A stretch of DNA of 17,700 nucleotides from an uncultured Flavobacterium sp. (GTDB lineage: Bacteria > Bacteroidota > Bacteroidia > Flavobacteriales > Flavobacteriaceae): NCBI GenBank assembly GCA_946479395.1, contig CAMLFV010000028.1, positions 1-17,700 of the forward strand. Reading direction: 5' to 3'. Below are positions 6,881 to 14,189 of this stretch, piece by piece. Each line of letters begins with the position of its first letter. The stretch's first letter is position 1. Below the pieces are notes generated by a model. The model did not search any database. It was given only the letters and a program-made list of their open reading frames with translations, and had not been told where the DNA came from. Position numbers and translations under genes: made by a program.

Positions 6881-8110
6881 ATGAAAAGAAATTTTAGTTT
6901 TATTCCCGTTTTTATGTTGCTTAGTATTTTCTCTTGCAACGATGACAATTCTACTTCGCCCGAAGAAACAGTTCCGTTGGGTGATCCGGTTGAAACACAG
7001 CAGCCAAACACCAATTACAAGCCTGCTTTTGAAGGGCAAACCCGTATTGGAAGTGTAAAAACAACAACCAATCTTAAAATTGATGTTATCGCTACAGATT
7101 TAGTTAGTCCGTGGGCAATTGTTGCAATGCCAAATAACAATTTGTTAGTAACCCAAAAAGGTGGCTCCATGAAGATTTTTTCTGAAACCGGAACAATGAT
7201 GACCGAAGTTTTAGGCTTTCCTGCGGTTGATGCCGGCGGACAAGGTGGAATGTTAGATGTTGCGTTGGATCCTGATTTTTCAACGAACAGAATGATTTAT
7301 TGGTCGTTTTCTGATCCCTTCGGTAACGGAAATCTGACATCAATTGCAAAAGGAAAATTATCTTCAGATGAAAAATTGATTGAAAATCCGACCGTAATTT
7401 ACAGAGCTGAGCCTTCGTACAATGGTAGTTTACATTACGGAAGCCGTTTATCTTTTGATGATGCTGGCAACTTATATGCAACCACAGGTGAGCGATCTGA
7501 TTTAGCAACACGTCCGCAAGCTCAACAATTAGATTCTGCCTTAGGAAAAATTGTTCGAATTACTAAAAGTGGGCAACCGGTATCTGGTAATCCGTTTACA
7601 GGAACAGCCAATGCTAAGGCTGAAATATATTCTTACGGACACAGAAATCCGCAAGGTTTGGCGTTTCATCCTGTTACAAAGCAATTATGGGAAGCAGAGT
7701 TTGGTGCTAAAGGTGGTGATGAAATTAATTTTATCGAACCGGGTAAAAATTATGGTTGGCCTGTCATTACGTATGGTTTGGAATATAACGGAAACAAAAT
7801 AGGCGAGGGAATTACCCGGAAAGATGGCATGGAACAACCGGTTTATTATTGGGATCCGTCGGTATCGCCAAGCGGAATGGATTTTTACACCGGAAATGCT
7901 ATTCCAGAATGGCAACATAATTTGTTTTTAGGTGCTTTAAGCGGTCAGCATATTATTCGTTTGGTTATTAAAGATAACAGAGTAGCAGGTGAGGAGCGCT
8001 TGCTGGCAGATAAAGGTGAACGTTTTCGCGATGTATTGGCATCGCACCAAAACCAATCATTATACGCAGTTACCGATAGCGGTAAAATCTATAGAATCAG
8101 TAAAAATTAA
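6881..8110 (+). CDS. PQQ-dependent aldose sugar dehydrogenase-like lipoprotein
   Basis: A 409-residue exported lipoprotein. Residues 1-19 form a lipoprotein signal with lipobox SIFSC (Cys19). The following NDDN resembles the acidic export signal of surface lipoproteins in Bacteroidota. The rest is a six-bladed beta-propeller of the soluble glucose / aldose sugar dehydrogenase family (GdhB/YliI type). Motifs: VTQKGGSMKIF near 90, GGQGGMLDVALDPDF near 119-133, LHYGSRLSF at 184-192 with the probable catalytic His185, QQLDSALGKIVRI near 215-227, YGHRNPQGLAFHP at 252-264 with Arg255, and AEFGAKGGDEIN near 272-283 with KNYGWPVITYG after it. Relatives oxidise aldoses to lactones using PQQ. No PQQ-synthesis gene is seen nearby, so the cofactor source and true substrate are unknown. 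It is monocistronic, ending at a hairpin shared with the rrf2-type gene. Confidence 0.85.
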   Translation: MKRNFSFIPVFMLLSIFSCNDDNSTSPEETVPLGDPVETQQPNTNYKPAFEGQTRIGSVKTTTNLKIDVIATDLVSPWAIVAMPNNNLLVTQKGGSMKIFSETGTMMTEVLGFPAVDAGGQGGMLDVALDPDFSTNRMIYWSFSDPFGNGNLTSIAKGKLSSDEKLIENPTVIYRAEPSYNGSLHYGSRLSFDDAGNLYATTGERSDLATRPQAQQLDSALGKIVRITKSGQPVSGNPFTGTANAKAEIYSYGHRNPQGLAFHPVTKQLWEAEFGAKGGDEINFIEPGKNYGWPVITYGLEYNGNKIGEGITRKDGMEQPVYYWDPSVSPSGMDFYTGNAIPEWQHNLFLGALSGQHIIRLVIKDNRVAGEERLLADKGERFRDVLASHQNQSLYAVTDSGKIYRISKN

Positions 8111-8112
8111 GT

Positions 8113-8142
8113 AAAAAAGCAATCTAAACAGATTGCTTTTTT
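8113..8142. terminator. Bidirectional terminator shared by the sugar dehydrogenase and Rrf2 genes
   Basis: Arms 8113-8125 and 8130-8142 form a perfect 13-bp stem (core GCAATCT / AGATTGC) with loop AAAC, flanked by A6 on the left and T6 on the right, so it works in both directions. It begins 2 bases after the dehydrogenase stop and its right arm overlaps two bases of the Rrf2 stop codon (8141-8143). Confidence 0.87.
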
Positions 8143-8560
8143 ATTCTATATCCTTGTCCATAATATCCGAAAGATATCTGTTCTCTAAAACTTGTAACAA
8201 TGCATCACGCGCATCCTGAAAAATACCTCGTAAACCACAAGTAGCTTCACAACAATCATCGCAGGTAGCGTAGAAATTTAAACTAACACACGGCAACATA
8301 GCCAACGGTCCGTTCACCACTCGAATAATTGATGAAACTTTTGTTTTACTTGGTTCTTCAGACAATGTATAACCCCCAAACCTGCCGCGATGACTTGTTA
8401 AAAAACCTGCCTTTTTTAATTCATGAAAAATATTTTCTAAAAAAGCCTGCGGAATTTTTTTCTCTTTGGAAATGGTGCTCATAAGCACGGGACCGCCTGC
8501 CTGATTTTTTGCAAGGTAACCTAAAGCTTTTAAAGCATATTTCGATTTTTGTGATAGCAT
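8141..8560 (-). CDS. Rrf2-family transcriptional regulator with cysteine cluster
   Basis: A 139-residue DNA-binding protein. Residues 1-62 form the winged helix-turn-helix (SKYALKALGYLAK, the recognition region IPQAFLENIFHELKKAGFL, and the wing HRGRFGGYTL). A sensory segment follows with Cys91, Cys100, Cys103, Cys104 and Cys108 (LPCVSLNFYATCDDCCEATC). Family members such as IscR bind an Fe-S cluster through three cysteines and others sense redox or thiol state. The five cysteines fit such a role, but the spacing differs from IscR. The gene is divergent from a peroxiredoxin across about 120 bases, so regulation of that gene and of itself in response to oxidative stress is a reasonable inference. 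The start at 8560 gives the usual family N terminus. Confidence 0.88.
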   Translation of the reverse strand: MLSQKSKYALKALGYLAKNQAGGPVLMSTISKEKKIPQAFLENIFHELKKAGFLTSHRGRFGGYTLSEEPSKTKVSSIIRVVNGPLAMLPCVSLNFYATCDDCCEATCGLRGIFQDARDALLQVLENRYLSDIMDKDIE

Positions 8561-8579
8561 ATACTAAATTGTCTGTTTA

Positions 8580-8587
8580 CAAAATTA
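8580..8587 (-). promoter_or_regulatory. -7 element for the Rrf2 gene
   Basis: The minus strand reads TAATTTTG, a full TAnnTTTG match ending 19 bases before the Rrf2 ATG. This predicts a leader of only about 13 bases. A 13-base palindrome, ATTTTATTAAAAT, at 8593-8605 lies just upstream between the two divergent promoters and could be an operator, though such palindromes are common in AT-rich DNA. Confidence 0.45.
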
Positions 8588-8644
8588 ACAATATTTTATT
8601 AAAATTAAACTTCATTGATTTAGTAGTGATTAAATAAAGTTTAC

Positions 8645-8652
8645 TATTTTTG
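8645..8652 (+). promoter_or_regulatory. -7 element for the peroxiredoxin gene
   Basis: TATTTTTG is a full match to TAnnTTTG and ends 29 bases before the ATG at 8682. The -33 position has only TTTA (8619-8622, 22-base spacer). The element overlaps the in-frame GTG at 8652 and so rules against that codon as the start. Confidence 0.5.
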
Positions 8653-8681
8653 TGAAGATTAATTTTTTAAAAGTATATAAT

Positions 8682-9308
8682 ATGTCATTAAGATTAGGAG
8701 ATATCGCACCCGATTTTACAGCTGATACCAGTTTAGGAAGATTAAATTTGTATGATTATTTAGATGATAGCTGGGGTGTTTTGTTTAGCCATCCTGCAGA
8801 TTTTACACCTGTTTGCACTACTGAATTAGGTAAAACAGCTGCATTAAAAGAAGAATTTGCTAAACGGAATGTAAAAGCAATTGCAATTAGTGTTGACGGA
8901 GTTGAAAGTCATAACAAATGGATTGATGATATAAACGAAACCCAGGAAGTTTCTGTGCAGTTTCCTATTATTGCAGACGAAGATAAAAATGTGGCGGGTT
9001 TGTATGATATGATCCATCCTAATTCAAGTGAAACCGTAACAGTTAGAAGTGTTTTTGTAATCGATCCAAATAAAAAAGTACGTTTAACATTGACATACCC
9101 GGCAAGTACAGGTAGAAATTTTAATGAAATTATTCGCGTTATTGATAGTTTACAATTGACAGATCAACATAAATTGGCAACACCAGCTAATTGGAAAAAT
9201 GGTGATGATTGTATTGTTACACCAGCTGTTGATACGGTAAAAGCACAAGAACTTTTTGGTGAAGTAAACATTGTTAAACCTTATTTACGTTACGTAAAGC
9301 AACCATAA
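8682..9308 (+). CDS. 1-Cys peroxiredoxin (Prx6/AhpC-TSA family)
   Basis: A 208-residue cytosolic thiol peroxidase that reduces hydrogen peroxide and organic hydroperoxides. The thioredoxin-like fold starts at LRLGDIAPDFTADTSLG. The active-site motif HPADFTPVCTTE contains His37, Thr42 and peroxidatic Cys45. Arg123 (VRSVFVID) is the conserved partner, and LTLTYPASTGRNFNEI and WKNGDDCIVTP are typical of the Prx6 subgroup. The extra Cys177 is not in a 2-Cys resolving context, so an external thiol reductant is likely. I chose ATG at 8682 over an in-frame GTG at 8652 because the longer version adds an atypical extension and its start lies in the promoter. It is divergent from an Rrf2 regulator, which may control it, and ends at its own hairpin. 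Confidence 0.93.
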   Translation: MSLRLGDIAPDFTADTSLGRLNLYDYLDDSWGVLFSHPADFTPVCTTELGKTAALKEEFAKRNVKAIAISVDGVESHNKWIDDINETQEVSVQFPIIADEDKNVAGLYDMIHPNSSETVTVRSVFVIDPNKKVRLTLTYPASTGRNFNEIIRVIDSLQLTDQHKLATPANWKNGDDCIVTPAVDTVKAQELFGEVNIVKPYLRYVKQP

Positions 9309-9310
9309 AC

Positions 9311-9343
9311 AAAAACACCTTGATTTTATCAAGGTGTTTTTTT
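9311..9343. terminator. Bidirectional terminator after the peroxiredoxin
   Basis: Arms 9311-9324 and 9328-9341 form a perfect 14-bp stem (core CACCTTGAT / ATCAAGGTG) with loop TTT, then T to 9343. The A5 at the left base also gives a U tract for the converging lipoprotein gene, whose stop codon (9342-9344) abuts the stem. Confidence 0.87.
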
Positions 9344-10376
9344 ATAAATTAAATTCTATAAGCAAATATTCAGATTTTGATGGATTATCTGTTTGGTTTG
9401 TATGAACAGCTTCAACAATCACGCTTTTTTCGTTGATCCAATATAAAGTATTTGGTACAATTTTAAAGTTTGTAAAGTTTGCCAGCAATTTTTCTTTAAA
9501 ACGGAAATTATTATCTAAACCTGAAATTATAAGCAAACAGCCCACATCATTATCATTCGTTAATTCGGCAAATTGTTGCGATTCTTTATGGTAAACCGGC
9601 AATGTGCTTTTATATTGAACTTCTTCCTGTGCATTTCGTTTGCTGTAGAAAGAATATAAAGTTTCATTATCTTCATTAACTCTGAAAACATACGATTGTA
9701 GAATAGGAGAGAAACCTAAAGATGTTGCAATACTTTCCTGTCCGGTTTCTTCGTCTATGTTTTTAATCGGAATTTCAACCTGTTCGCCGGAATTTGTTCT
9801 AAAAGAATAAACTCCCATTTGCGTATTCTTTTCGATATTTTGTGTCGAAAAAATAAAAGTAGTATTTCCTTTACGTCTGTTTTGTAGATAACTCTGTTTG
9901 TTAATTAATTTTACAGCACCGTATTTCTCAAACGATTTTGATTGATCGTCATAAACACCGTTTAAATTACTGTATCGAATTTCGTTTAAATCAACAGATT
10001 GTAGTGAAAATTCATCTTTCATTTTAAAGTGCTTTTTCTTTACAAATCCATTGTAACTTAACGGATTGTTTCCGTACGAAAAATAATTTACTTCGTAAAA
10101 CTCATCCGATTCATTTACAAGAAAAACTCGTTGAGAGGCCGAATTTTCAATCGTTTTAATCTGACTTTTTATGGTGTCTGTTGAAGCAAATAAGGTAACC
10201 TGCTTATTGTTTACAAAATACAATTCGTTTTGCTGACCATCAATATCAAAAGGAATTTCTTTAAATTGGATAATGGTATCATTTGTAGATGCATCTGTTT
10301 GATTACTTTCTTTTTTACAAGAAATTAGCGAAATCAATCCGACAATAAAAAGAGATTTTACAAGTATGTTTTTCAT
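9342..10376 (-). CDS. Lipoprotein of unknown function
   Basis: A 344-residue protein that I do not assign to a named family. It begins with a lipoprotein signal: basic start MKNILVK, hydrophobic run, and lipobox SLISC with Cys20, followed by KKES and a Thr/Asp/Asn-rich linker. Residues about 54-120 (VNNKQVTLFASTD to YNGFVKKKHFK) are loosely reminiscent of a bacterial SH3-like domain, where a 'GYVKKS'-type end is common, but this is only an impression. The remainder is predicted mostly beta (TTFIFSTQN, MGVYSFRTN, QSYVFRVNEDNETLYSFYSK, VGCLLIISGL, KSEYLLIEFNL). It lies downstream of purL on the same strand with a hairpin between, so it probably has its own promoter, which I could not identify, and it shares the peroxiredoxin hairpin as terminator. 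Confidence 0.8.
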   Translation of the reverse strand: MKNILVKSLFIVGLISLISCKKESNQTDASTNDTIIQFKEIPFDIDGQQNELYFVNNKQVTLFASTDTIKSQIKTIENSASQRVFLVNESDEFYEVNYFSYGNNPLSYNGFVKKKHFKMKDEFSLQSVDLNEIRYSNLNGVYDDQSKSFEKYGAVKLINKQSYLQNRRKGNTTFIFSTQNIEKNTQMGVYSFRTNSGEQVEIPIKNIDEETGQESIATSLGFSPILQSYVFRVNEDNETLYSFYSKRNAQEEVQYKSTLPVYHKESQQFAELTNDNDVGCLLIISGLDNNFRFKEKLLANFTNFKIVPNTLYWINEKSVIVEAVHTNQTDNPSKSEYLLIEFNL

Positions 10377-10395
10377 AAATTATCTTTAAATGAAC

Positions 10396-10421
10396 AAAAG
10401 CACCTAAAATTAGGTGCTTTT
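10396..10421 (-). terminator. Terminator hairpin after purL
   Basis: Arms 10396-10406 and 10411-10421 form a perfect 11-bp stem (AAAAGCACCTA / TAGGTGCTTTT) with loop AAAT. On the minus strand it starts 3 bases after the purL stop and is followed by only a four-T tract that lies within the stem, so it may be leaky and allow readthrough into the downstream lipoprotein gene. Confidence 0.7.
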
Positions 10422-10424
10422 ATA

Positions 10425-13400
10425 TTATTTTTTGTTTGTTTCGCACCATTTGCGTGCGTTCACAAAGGCTTCAACCCACGGAGAAACTTCGTCTTTTCTT
10501 CCTGCCGGATAATTTGCCCAGTTCCAAGGGAAAACAGAACGTTCTATATGCGGCATTGTAACCAAGTGTCTTCCTGTTTTATCGCACATCATTGCCGTGT
10601 TATAATCAGATCCGTTTGGATTTGCCGGATACGCATCGTACGCATATTTCGCAACAATGTTGTATTGATCTTCACTGTTTGGTAAGTTAAATTTACCTTC
10701 ACCATGCGAAATCCAAACTCCTAAAGTTGTTCCTGCCAAAGTTGACAACATAATGGAATTATTGTCTTGAACTTTTACCGAAACGAAGTTAGATTCGTGT
10801 TTTTGTGAAGTATTATGATGCATTTTTCCATGCACTTCATGATCCGGATTAATCAATTCCAACTCCATAAACAACTGGCAACCGTTACAAATACCAACCG
10901 ACATGGTATCAGGGCGAGCAAAGAAATTCTTTAATGCCATATTTGCTTTTTCGTTGTACATAAATGCACCAGCCCAACCTTTTGCCGAACCTAAAACATC
11001 TGAATTCGAGAATCCACCAACAGCGCCAATAAACTGAATATCTTCTAATGTTTCACGACCCGAAATTAAATCGGTCATGTGAACATCTTTAACATCAAAA
11101 CCAGCTAAGAACATAGCGTTAGCCATTTCTCTTTCAGAATTTGATCCTTTTTCGCGAATAATTGCCGCTTTTGGTTTTACAACTGTCGAATCAATTACAG
11201 GTTTTGCACCATTGAAATGGAAAGGGAAATTAAAACGTAAAGGTTGATTTTTGTAGTTCATTAAACGCTCGCGGGCCATTCCGTTTTTAGACTGTTTTTT
11301 ATCTAAATAATACGAAGTGATGAACCAAGTGTCGCGTAATTCATTGATGTTGAATACGTACAATTCTTTACCGAAGAATACTTTTAAATCGTGCCCTTCA
11401 GACGGAACGCCGATTTTTACAAACTCGATACCGTTTAACGACATTTTGTTTTCAAAAGCTACATCGTTCTGTGCCTGTAAAACAACGGCAATGTTTTCGT
11501 TAAACAATGCTTTAATCATATCCGGTTCGTTCAAACCTGTTAAATCAATGTCTGCATCTAAATTGTAGCCTGCAAAACACATTTCTAACAACGTAGTGAT
11601 TAATCCACCCGAACCAACATCGTGACCGGCAGCAATTTGATTATCGTTGATTAAATCTTGAATAGTATTGAATGCTTTTTTGAAATAAGCAGCATCTGTT
11701 ATGGTTGGAACGTCGTTACCGATTTTGTTTAAAATCTGTGCAAACGCTGATCCACCTAGTTTAAGTTTATCTTTAGATAAGTTGATGTAATATATTGATC
11801 CTGCGCCCTTTGATAAAACCGGTTCAACTACTTTTTTGATATCTGAACAGTTTCCTGCTGCCGAAATAATTACTGTTCCCGGAGCAATAACATCGCCTTC
11901 TGGATATTTCTGTTTCATTGAAAGAGAATCTTTTCCTGTTGGGATATTAATTCCTAATTCAATGGCAAAATCGGCACAACCTTTAACAGCTTGATACAAA
12001 CGTGCATCTTCACCTTTGTTGTTACAAGCCCACATCCAGTTTGCAGATAACGAAATTCCGCTTAAACCGTCTTTTATCGGAGCAAAAATAATGTTCGATA
12101 ACGCTTCACCAATGGCATTTCTACTTCCCGCAACCGGATCAACCAAAGCAGTAATAGGCGAGTGCCCCACAGTTGTTGCAATACCTTCTTTTCCTTTAAA
12201 ATCAAGTGCCATAACACCAACATTGTTCAAAGGTAACTGCAACGTACCAACACATTGTTGTTTAGCTACACGACCACCAACGCAACGGTCAACTTTATTG
12301 GTTAACCAGTCTTTACAAGCAACAGATTCTAACTGTAAAACTTGATCAAGGTAGTTGTAAACTTCTTCTTTTTCGTATTCTAAATCGGCATAATTGTAAA
12401 CAACGGTTTCATCGTTCATAATTGTTTTTGGCGATGAACCAAACATATCTTCTAAAGCAAAATCCATTGGTTTTGCTCCGTTTGTAGCCGATTGAAAAGT
12501 AAAACGGTGGTTGTTAGTAACTTCACCTACATTGTACATTGGCGAACGCTCGCGGTCTGCAACACGTTTTAAGGTATCAATATCGTTTTTACCAATAACC
12601 AATCCCATACGTTCTTGAGATTCATTACCTATGATTTCTTTTGCCGATAACGTAGGATCGCCCACTGGTAATTTATCTAAATCGATTAATCCGCCGGTAT
12701 TTTCTACCAATTCAGACAAACAGTTTAAGTGTCCGCCTGCACCGTGATCGTGAATAGATACGATTGGATTAATATCTGCTTCAACCATACCACGAACCGC
12801 ATTCGCAGCACGTTTTTGCATTTCAGGGTTTGAACGTTGAATGGCATTTAATTCGATACCAGATCCAAAAGCACCTGTATCTGCAGAAGAAACAGCTGCA
12901 CCACCCATACCAATACGGTAGTTTTCACCACCTAAAATTACTATTTGATCGCCTTCTTTAGGTTCGTGTTTTTTAGCCTGACTTTCTTTTCCGTACCCAA
13001 TACCACCCGCTTGCATAATTACTTTATCGTAACCTAATTTTCTACCCTGTGCTGAGCCTGTCGAAGCATTTTCTTCGTGTTCGAAAGTTAGAACAGAACC
13101 GGTAATTAAAGGTTGTCCGAATTTGTTTCCAAAATCTGAAGCTCCGTTAGATGCTTTAATTAAAATATCCATCGGAGTTTGGTACAACCAATTGCGTTCT
13201 TTCATGCCGTTTTCCCACTCACGATCGTCAACCAAACGAGAATATGATGTCATGTAAATCGCAGTTCCTGCCAAGGGCAACGAACCTTGACCACCTGCTA
13301 AACGGTCGCGAATTTCTCCACCCGAACCTGTTGCTGCACCATTAAATGGTTCAACCGTAGTAGGGAAGTTGTGCGTTTCTGCTTTTAATGAAATTACCGA

Positions 13401-14117
13401 ATCGAACTCTTTTTCAGAGTAAAAATCAGGTTTATCGGCAGTATTTGGAGCAAATTGTGTTACGCGTGGACCTTTCACAAAAGCCACATTATCTTTATAT
13501 GCCGAAACAATTCCGTTTGGATTGGTTTCAGATGTACTTTTAATTAATTTGAATAATGAAGTTGGTTGTTCAACACCATCGATTACAAACGTTCCATTGA
13601 AAATTTTATGACGACAATGTTCTGAATTAACCTGTGAAAATCCGAATACTTCAGAATCGGTTAACTTTCTTCCTATTTTTGAAGCAACTTTGTTTAAATA
13701 ATCAACTTCTTCATTGCTTAATGCCAAACCTTCTTGTTGGTTGTAAGCGGCAATATCTTCAATTTCTAAAACAGGTTGTGGTTCTATATTAACCGTAAAC
13801 ATGTCTTGTGTTAAAGAATCGTATTTTTGAGAAATCATTGGATCGAAATCGCTGAAATCTTCTTCGGCTTTAAAAAATTCTTCGATACGAATAATTCCGT
13901 TAACGCCCATATTTTGAGTGATTTCTACTGCATTGGTACTCCACGGAGTAATCATTGCGGCACGTGGACCAACAAAATTTTGAGTTATTGAAGGGGTTTC
14001 TATTTGTGTAGCATTGCCAAAAAGCCAATTTAATTTAGCTACATCTTCTGTGCTTAACGGAATGGAAGTTTGTACAGCGTAAACCGTACCAGATGCATTT
14101 TCAAAAAATTGAATCAT
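10425..14117 (-). CDS. purL: Phosphoribosylformylglycinamidine synthase, long single-chain form
   Basis: A 1230-residue cytosolic enzyme that makes FGAM from FGAR, glutamine and ATP (step four of purine synthesis). It is the fused long form that needs no separate PurS or PurQ. Domains: N-terminal PurS-like part to about 150; linker containing NSEHCRHKIFNG at 164-175; FGAM synthetase with KAETHNFPTTVEPFNGAATG from 245; a second AIRS-like half through about 960; and glutaminase at about 982-1230 with nucleophile Cys1077 (GICNGCQL) and His1190/Glu1192 (MPHIER). The chain is intact and close to the family length. Residues 351-357 (ASTGSAQ) are encoded by a 21-base copy of the repeat also found at 3751 and look like an in-frame insertion in a loop before GRKLGYDKVIM. 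It has a good promoter of its own and a hairpin downstream. Confidence 0.97.
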   Translation of the reverse strand: MIQFFENASGTVYAVQTSIPLSTEDVAKLNWLFGNATQIETPSITQNFVGPRAAMITPWSTNAVEITQNMGVNGIIRIEEFFKAEEDFSDFDPMISQKYDSLTQDMFTVNIEPQPVLEIEDIAAYNQQEGLALSNEEVDYLNKVASKIGRKLTDSEVFGFSQVNSEHCRHKIFNGTFVIDGVEQPTSLFKLIKSTSETNPNGIVSAYKDNVAFVKGPRVTQFAPNTADKPDFYSEKEFDSVISLKAETHNFPTTVEPFNGAATGSGGEIRDRLAGGQGSLPLAGTAIYMTSYSRLVDDREWENGMKERNWLYQTPMDILIKASNGASDFGNKFGQPLITGSVLTFEHEENASTGSAQGRKLGYDKVIMQAGGIGYGKESQAKKHEPKEGDQIVILGGENYRIGMGGAAVSSADTGAFGSGIELNAIQRSNPEMQKRAANAVRGMVEADINPIVSIHDHGAGGHLNCLSELVENTGGLIDLDKLPVGDPTLSAKEIIGNESQERMGLVIGKNDIDTLKRVADRERSPMYNVGEVTNNHRFTFQSATNGAKPMDFALEDMFGSSPKTIMNDETVVYNYADLEYEKEEVYNYLDQVLQLESVACKDWLTNKVDRCVGGRVAKQQCVGTLQLPLNNVGVMALDFKGKEGIATTVGHSPITALVDPVAGSRNAIGEALSNIIFAPIKDGLSGISLSANWMWACNNKGEDARLYQAVKGCADFAIELGINIPTGKDSLSMKQKYPEGDVIAPGTVIISAAGNCSDIKKVVEPVLSKGAGSIYYINLSKDKLKLGGSAFAQILNKIGNDVPTITDAAYFKKAFNTIQDLINDNQIAAGHDVGSGGLITTLLEMCFAGYNLDADIDLTGLNEPDMIKALFNENIAVVLQAQNDVAFENKMSLNGIEFVKIGVPSEGHDLKVFFGKELYVFNINELRDTWFITSYYLDKKQSKNGMARERLMNYKNQPLRFNFPFHFNGAKPVIDSTVVKPKAAIIREKGSNSEREMANAMFLAGFDVKDVHMTDLISGRETLEDIQFIGAVGGFSNSDVLGSAKGWAGAFMYNEKANMALKNFFARPDTMSVGICNGCQLFMELELINPDHEVHGKMHHNTSQKHESNFVSVKVQDNNSIMLSTLAGTTLGVWISHGEGKFNLPNSEDQYNIVAKYAYDAYPANPNGSDYNTAMMCDKTGRHLVTMPHIERSVFPWNWANYPAGRKDEVSPWVEAFVNARKWCETNKK
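13047..13067 (-). repeat. Interspersed repeat copy inside purL, translated as ASTGSAQ
   Basis: On the minus strand, 21 bases (seven codons, residues 351-357 of PurL) contain the 19-mer CTTCGACAGGCTCAGCACA, identical to 3751-3769 on the plus strand. The unit is in frame and without stops. The flanking PurL sequence (FEHEEN before, GRKLGYDKVIM after) reads as a continuous conserved segment if the seven residues are removed. Confidence 0.75.
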
Positions 14118-14157
14118 CGTTAAAAAGTTTGTTGTTGTGTTATTTGAAAATAAAGAA

Positions 14158-14188
14158 CAAAATTACTATTAAAAATTTAGATTAGCAA
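14158..14188 (-). promoter_or_regulatory. Promoter for purL
   Basis: On the minus strand TTG (complement of 14186-14188), a 20-base spacer and TAATTTTG (complement of 14158-14165) match the Bacteroidota consensus. Transcription would start near 14152, giving a leader of about 35 bases. The -33 box lies immediately after the stop codon of the upstream lipoprotein gene. I see no convincing purine riboswitch in the short leader. Confidence 0.6.
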
Positions 14189-14189
14189 T

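Noticed and set aside
5168..8578. The 12-mer AATTGTCTGTTT occurs in the gap before fabV (5168-5179) and in the Rrf2 upstream region (8567-8578), suggesting a shared operator.
   Set aside because: A 12-base AT-rich match is expected by chance many times in a window of this size and composition. The flanks do not agree and the site is not palindromic.
8652..8681. GTG start 10 codons upstream for the peroxiredoxin.
   Set aside because: The codon lies in the TATTTTTG promoter element and the extension is not seen at the N terminus of this family; ATG at 8682 gives the standard MSLRLGDIAPDF start.
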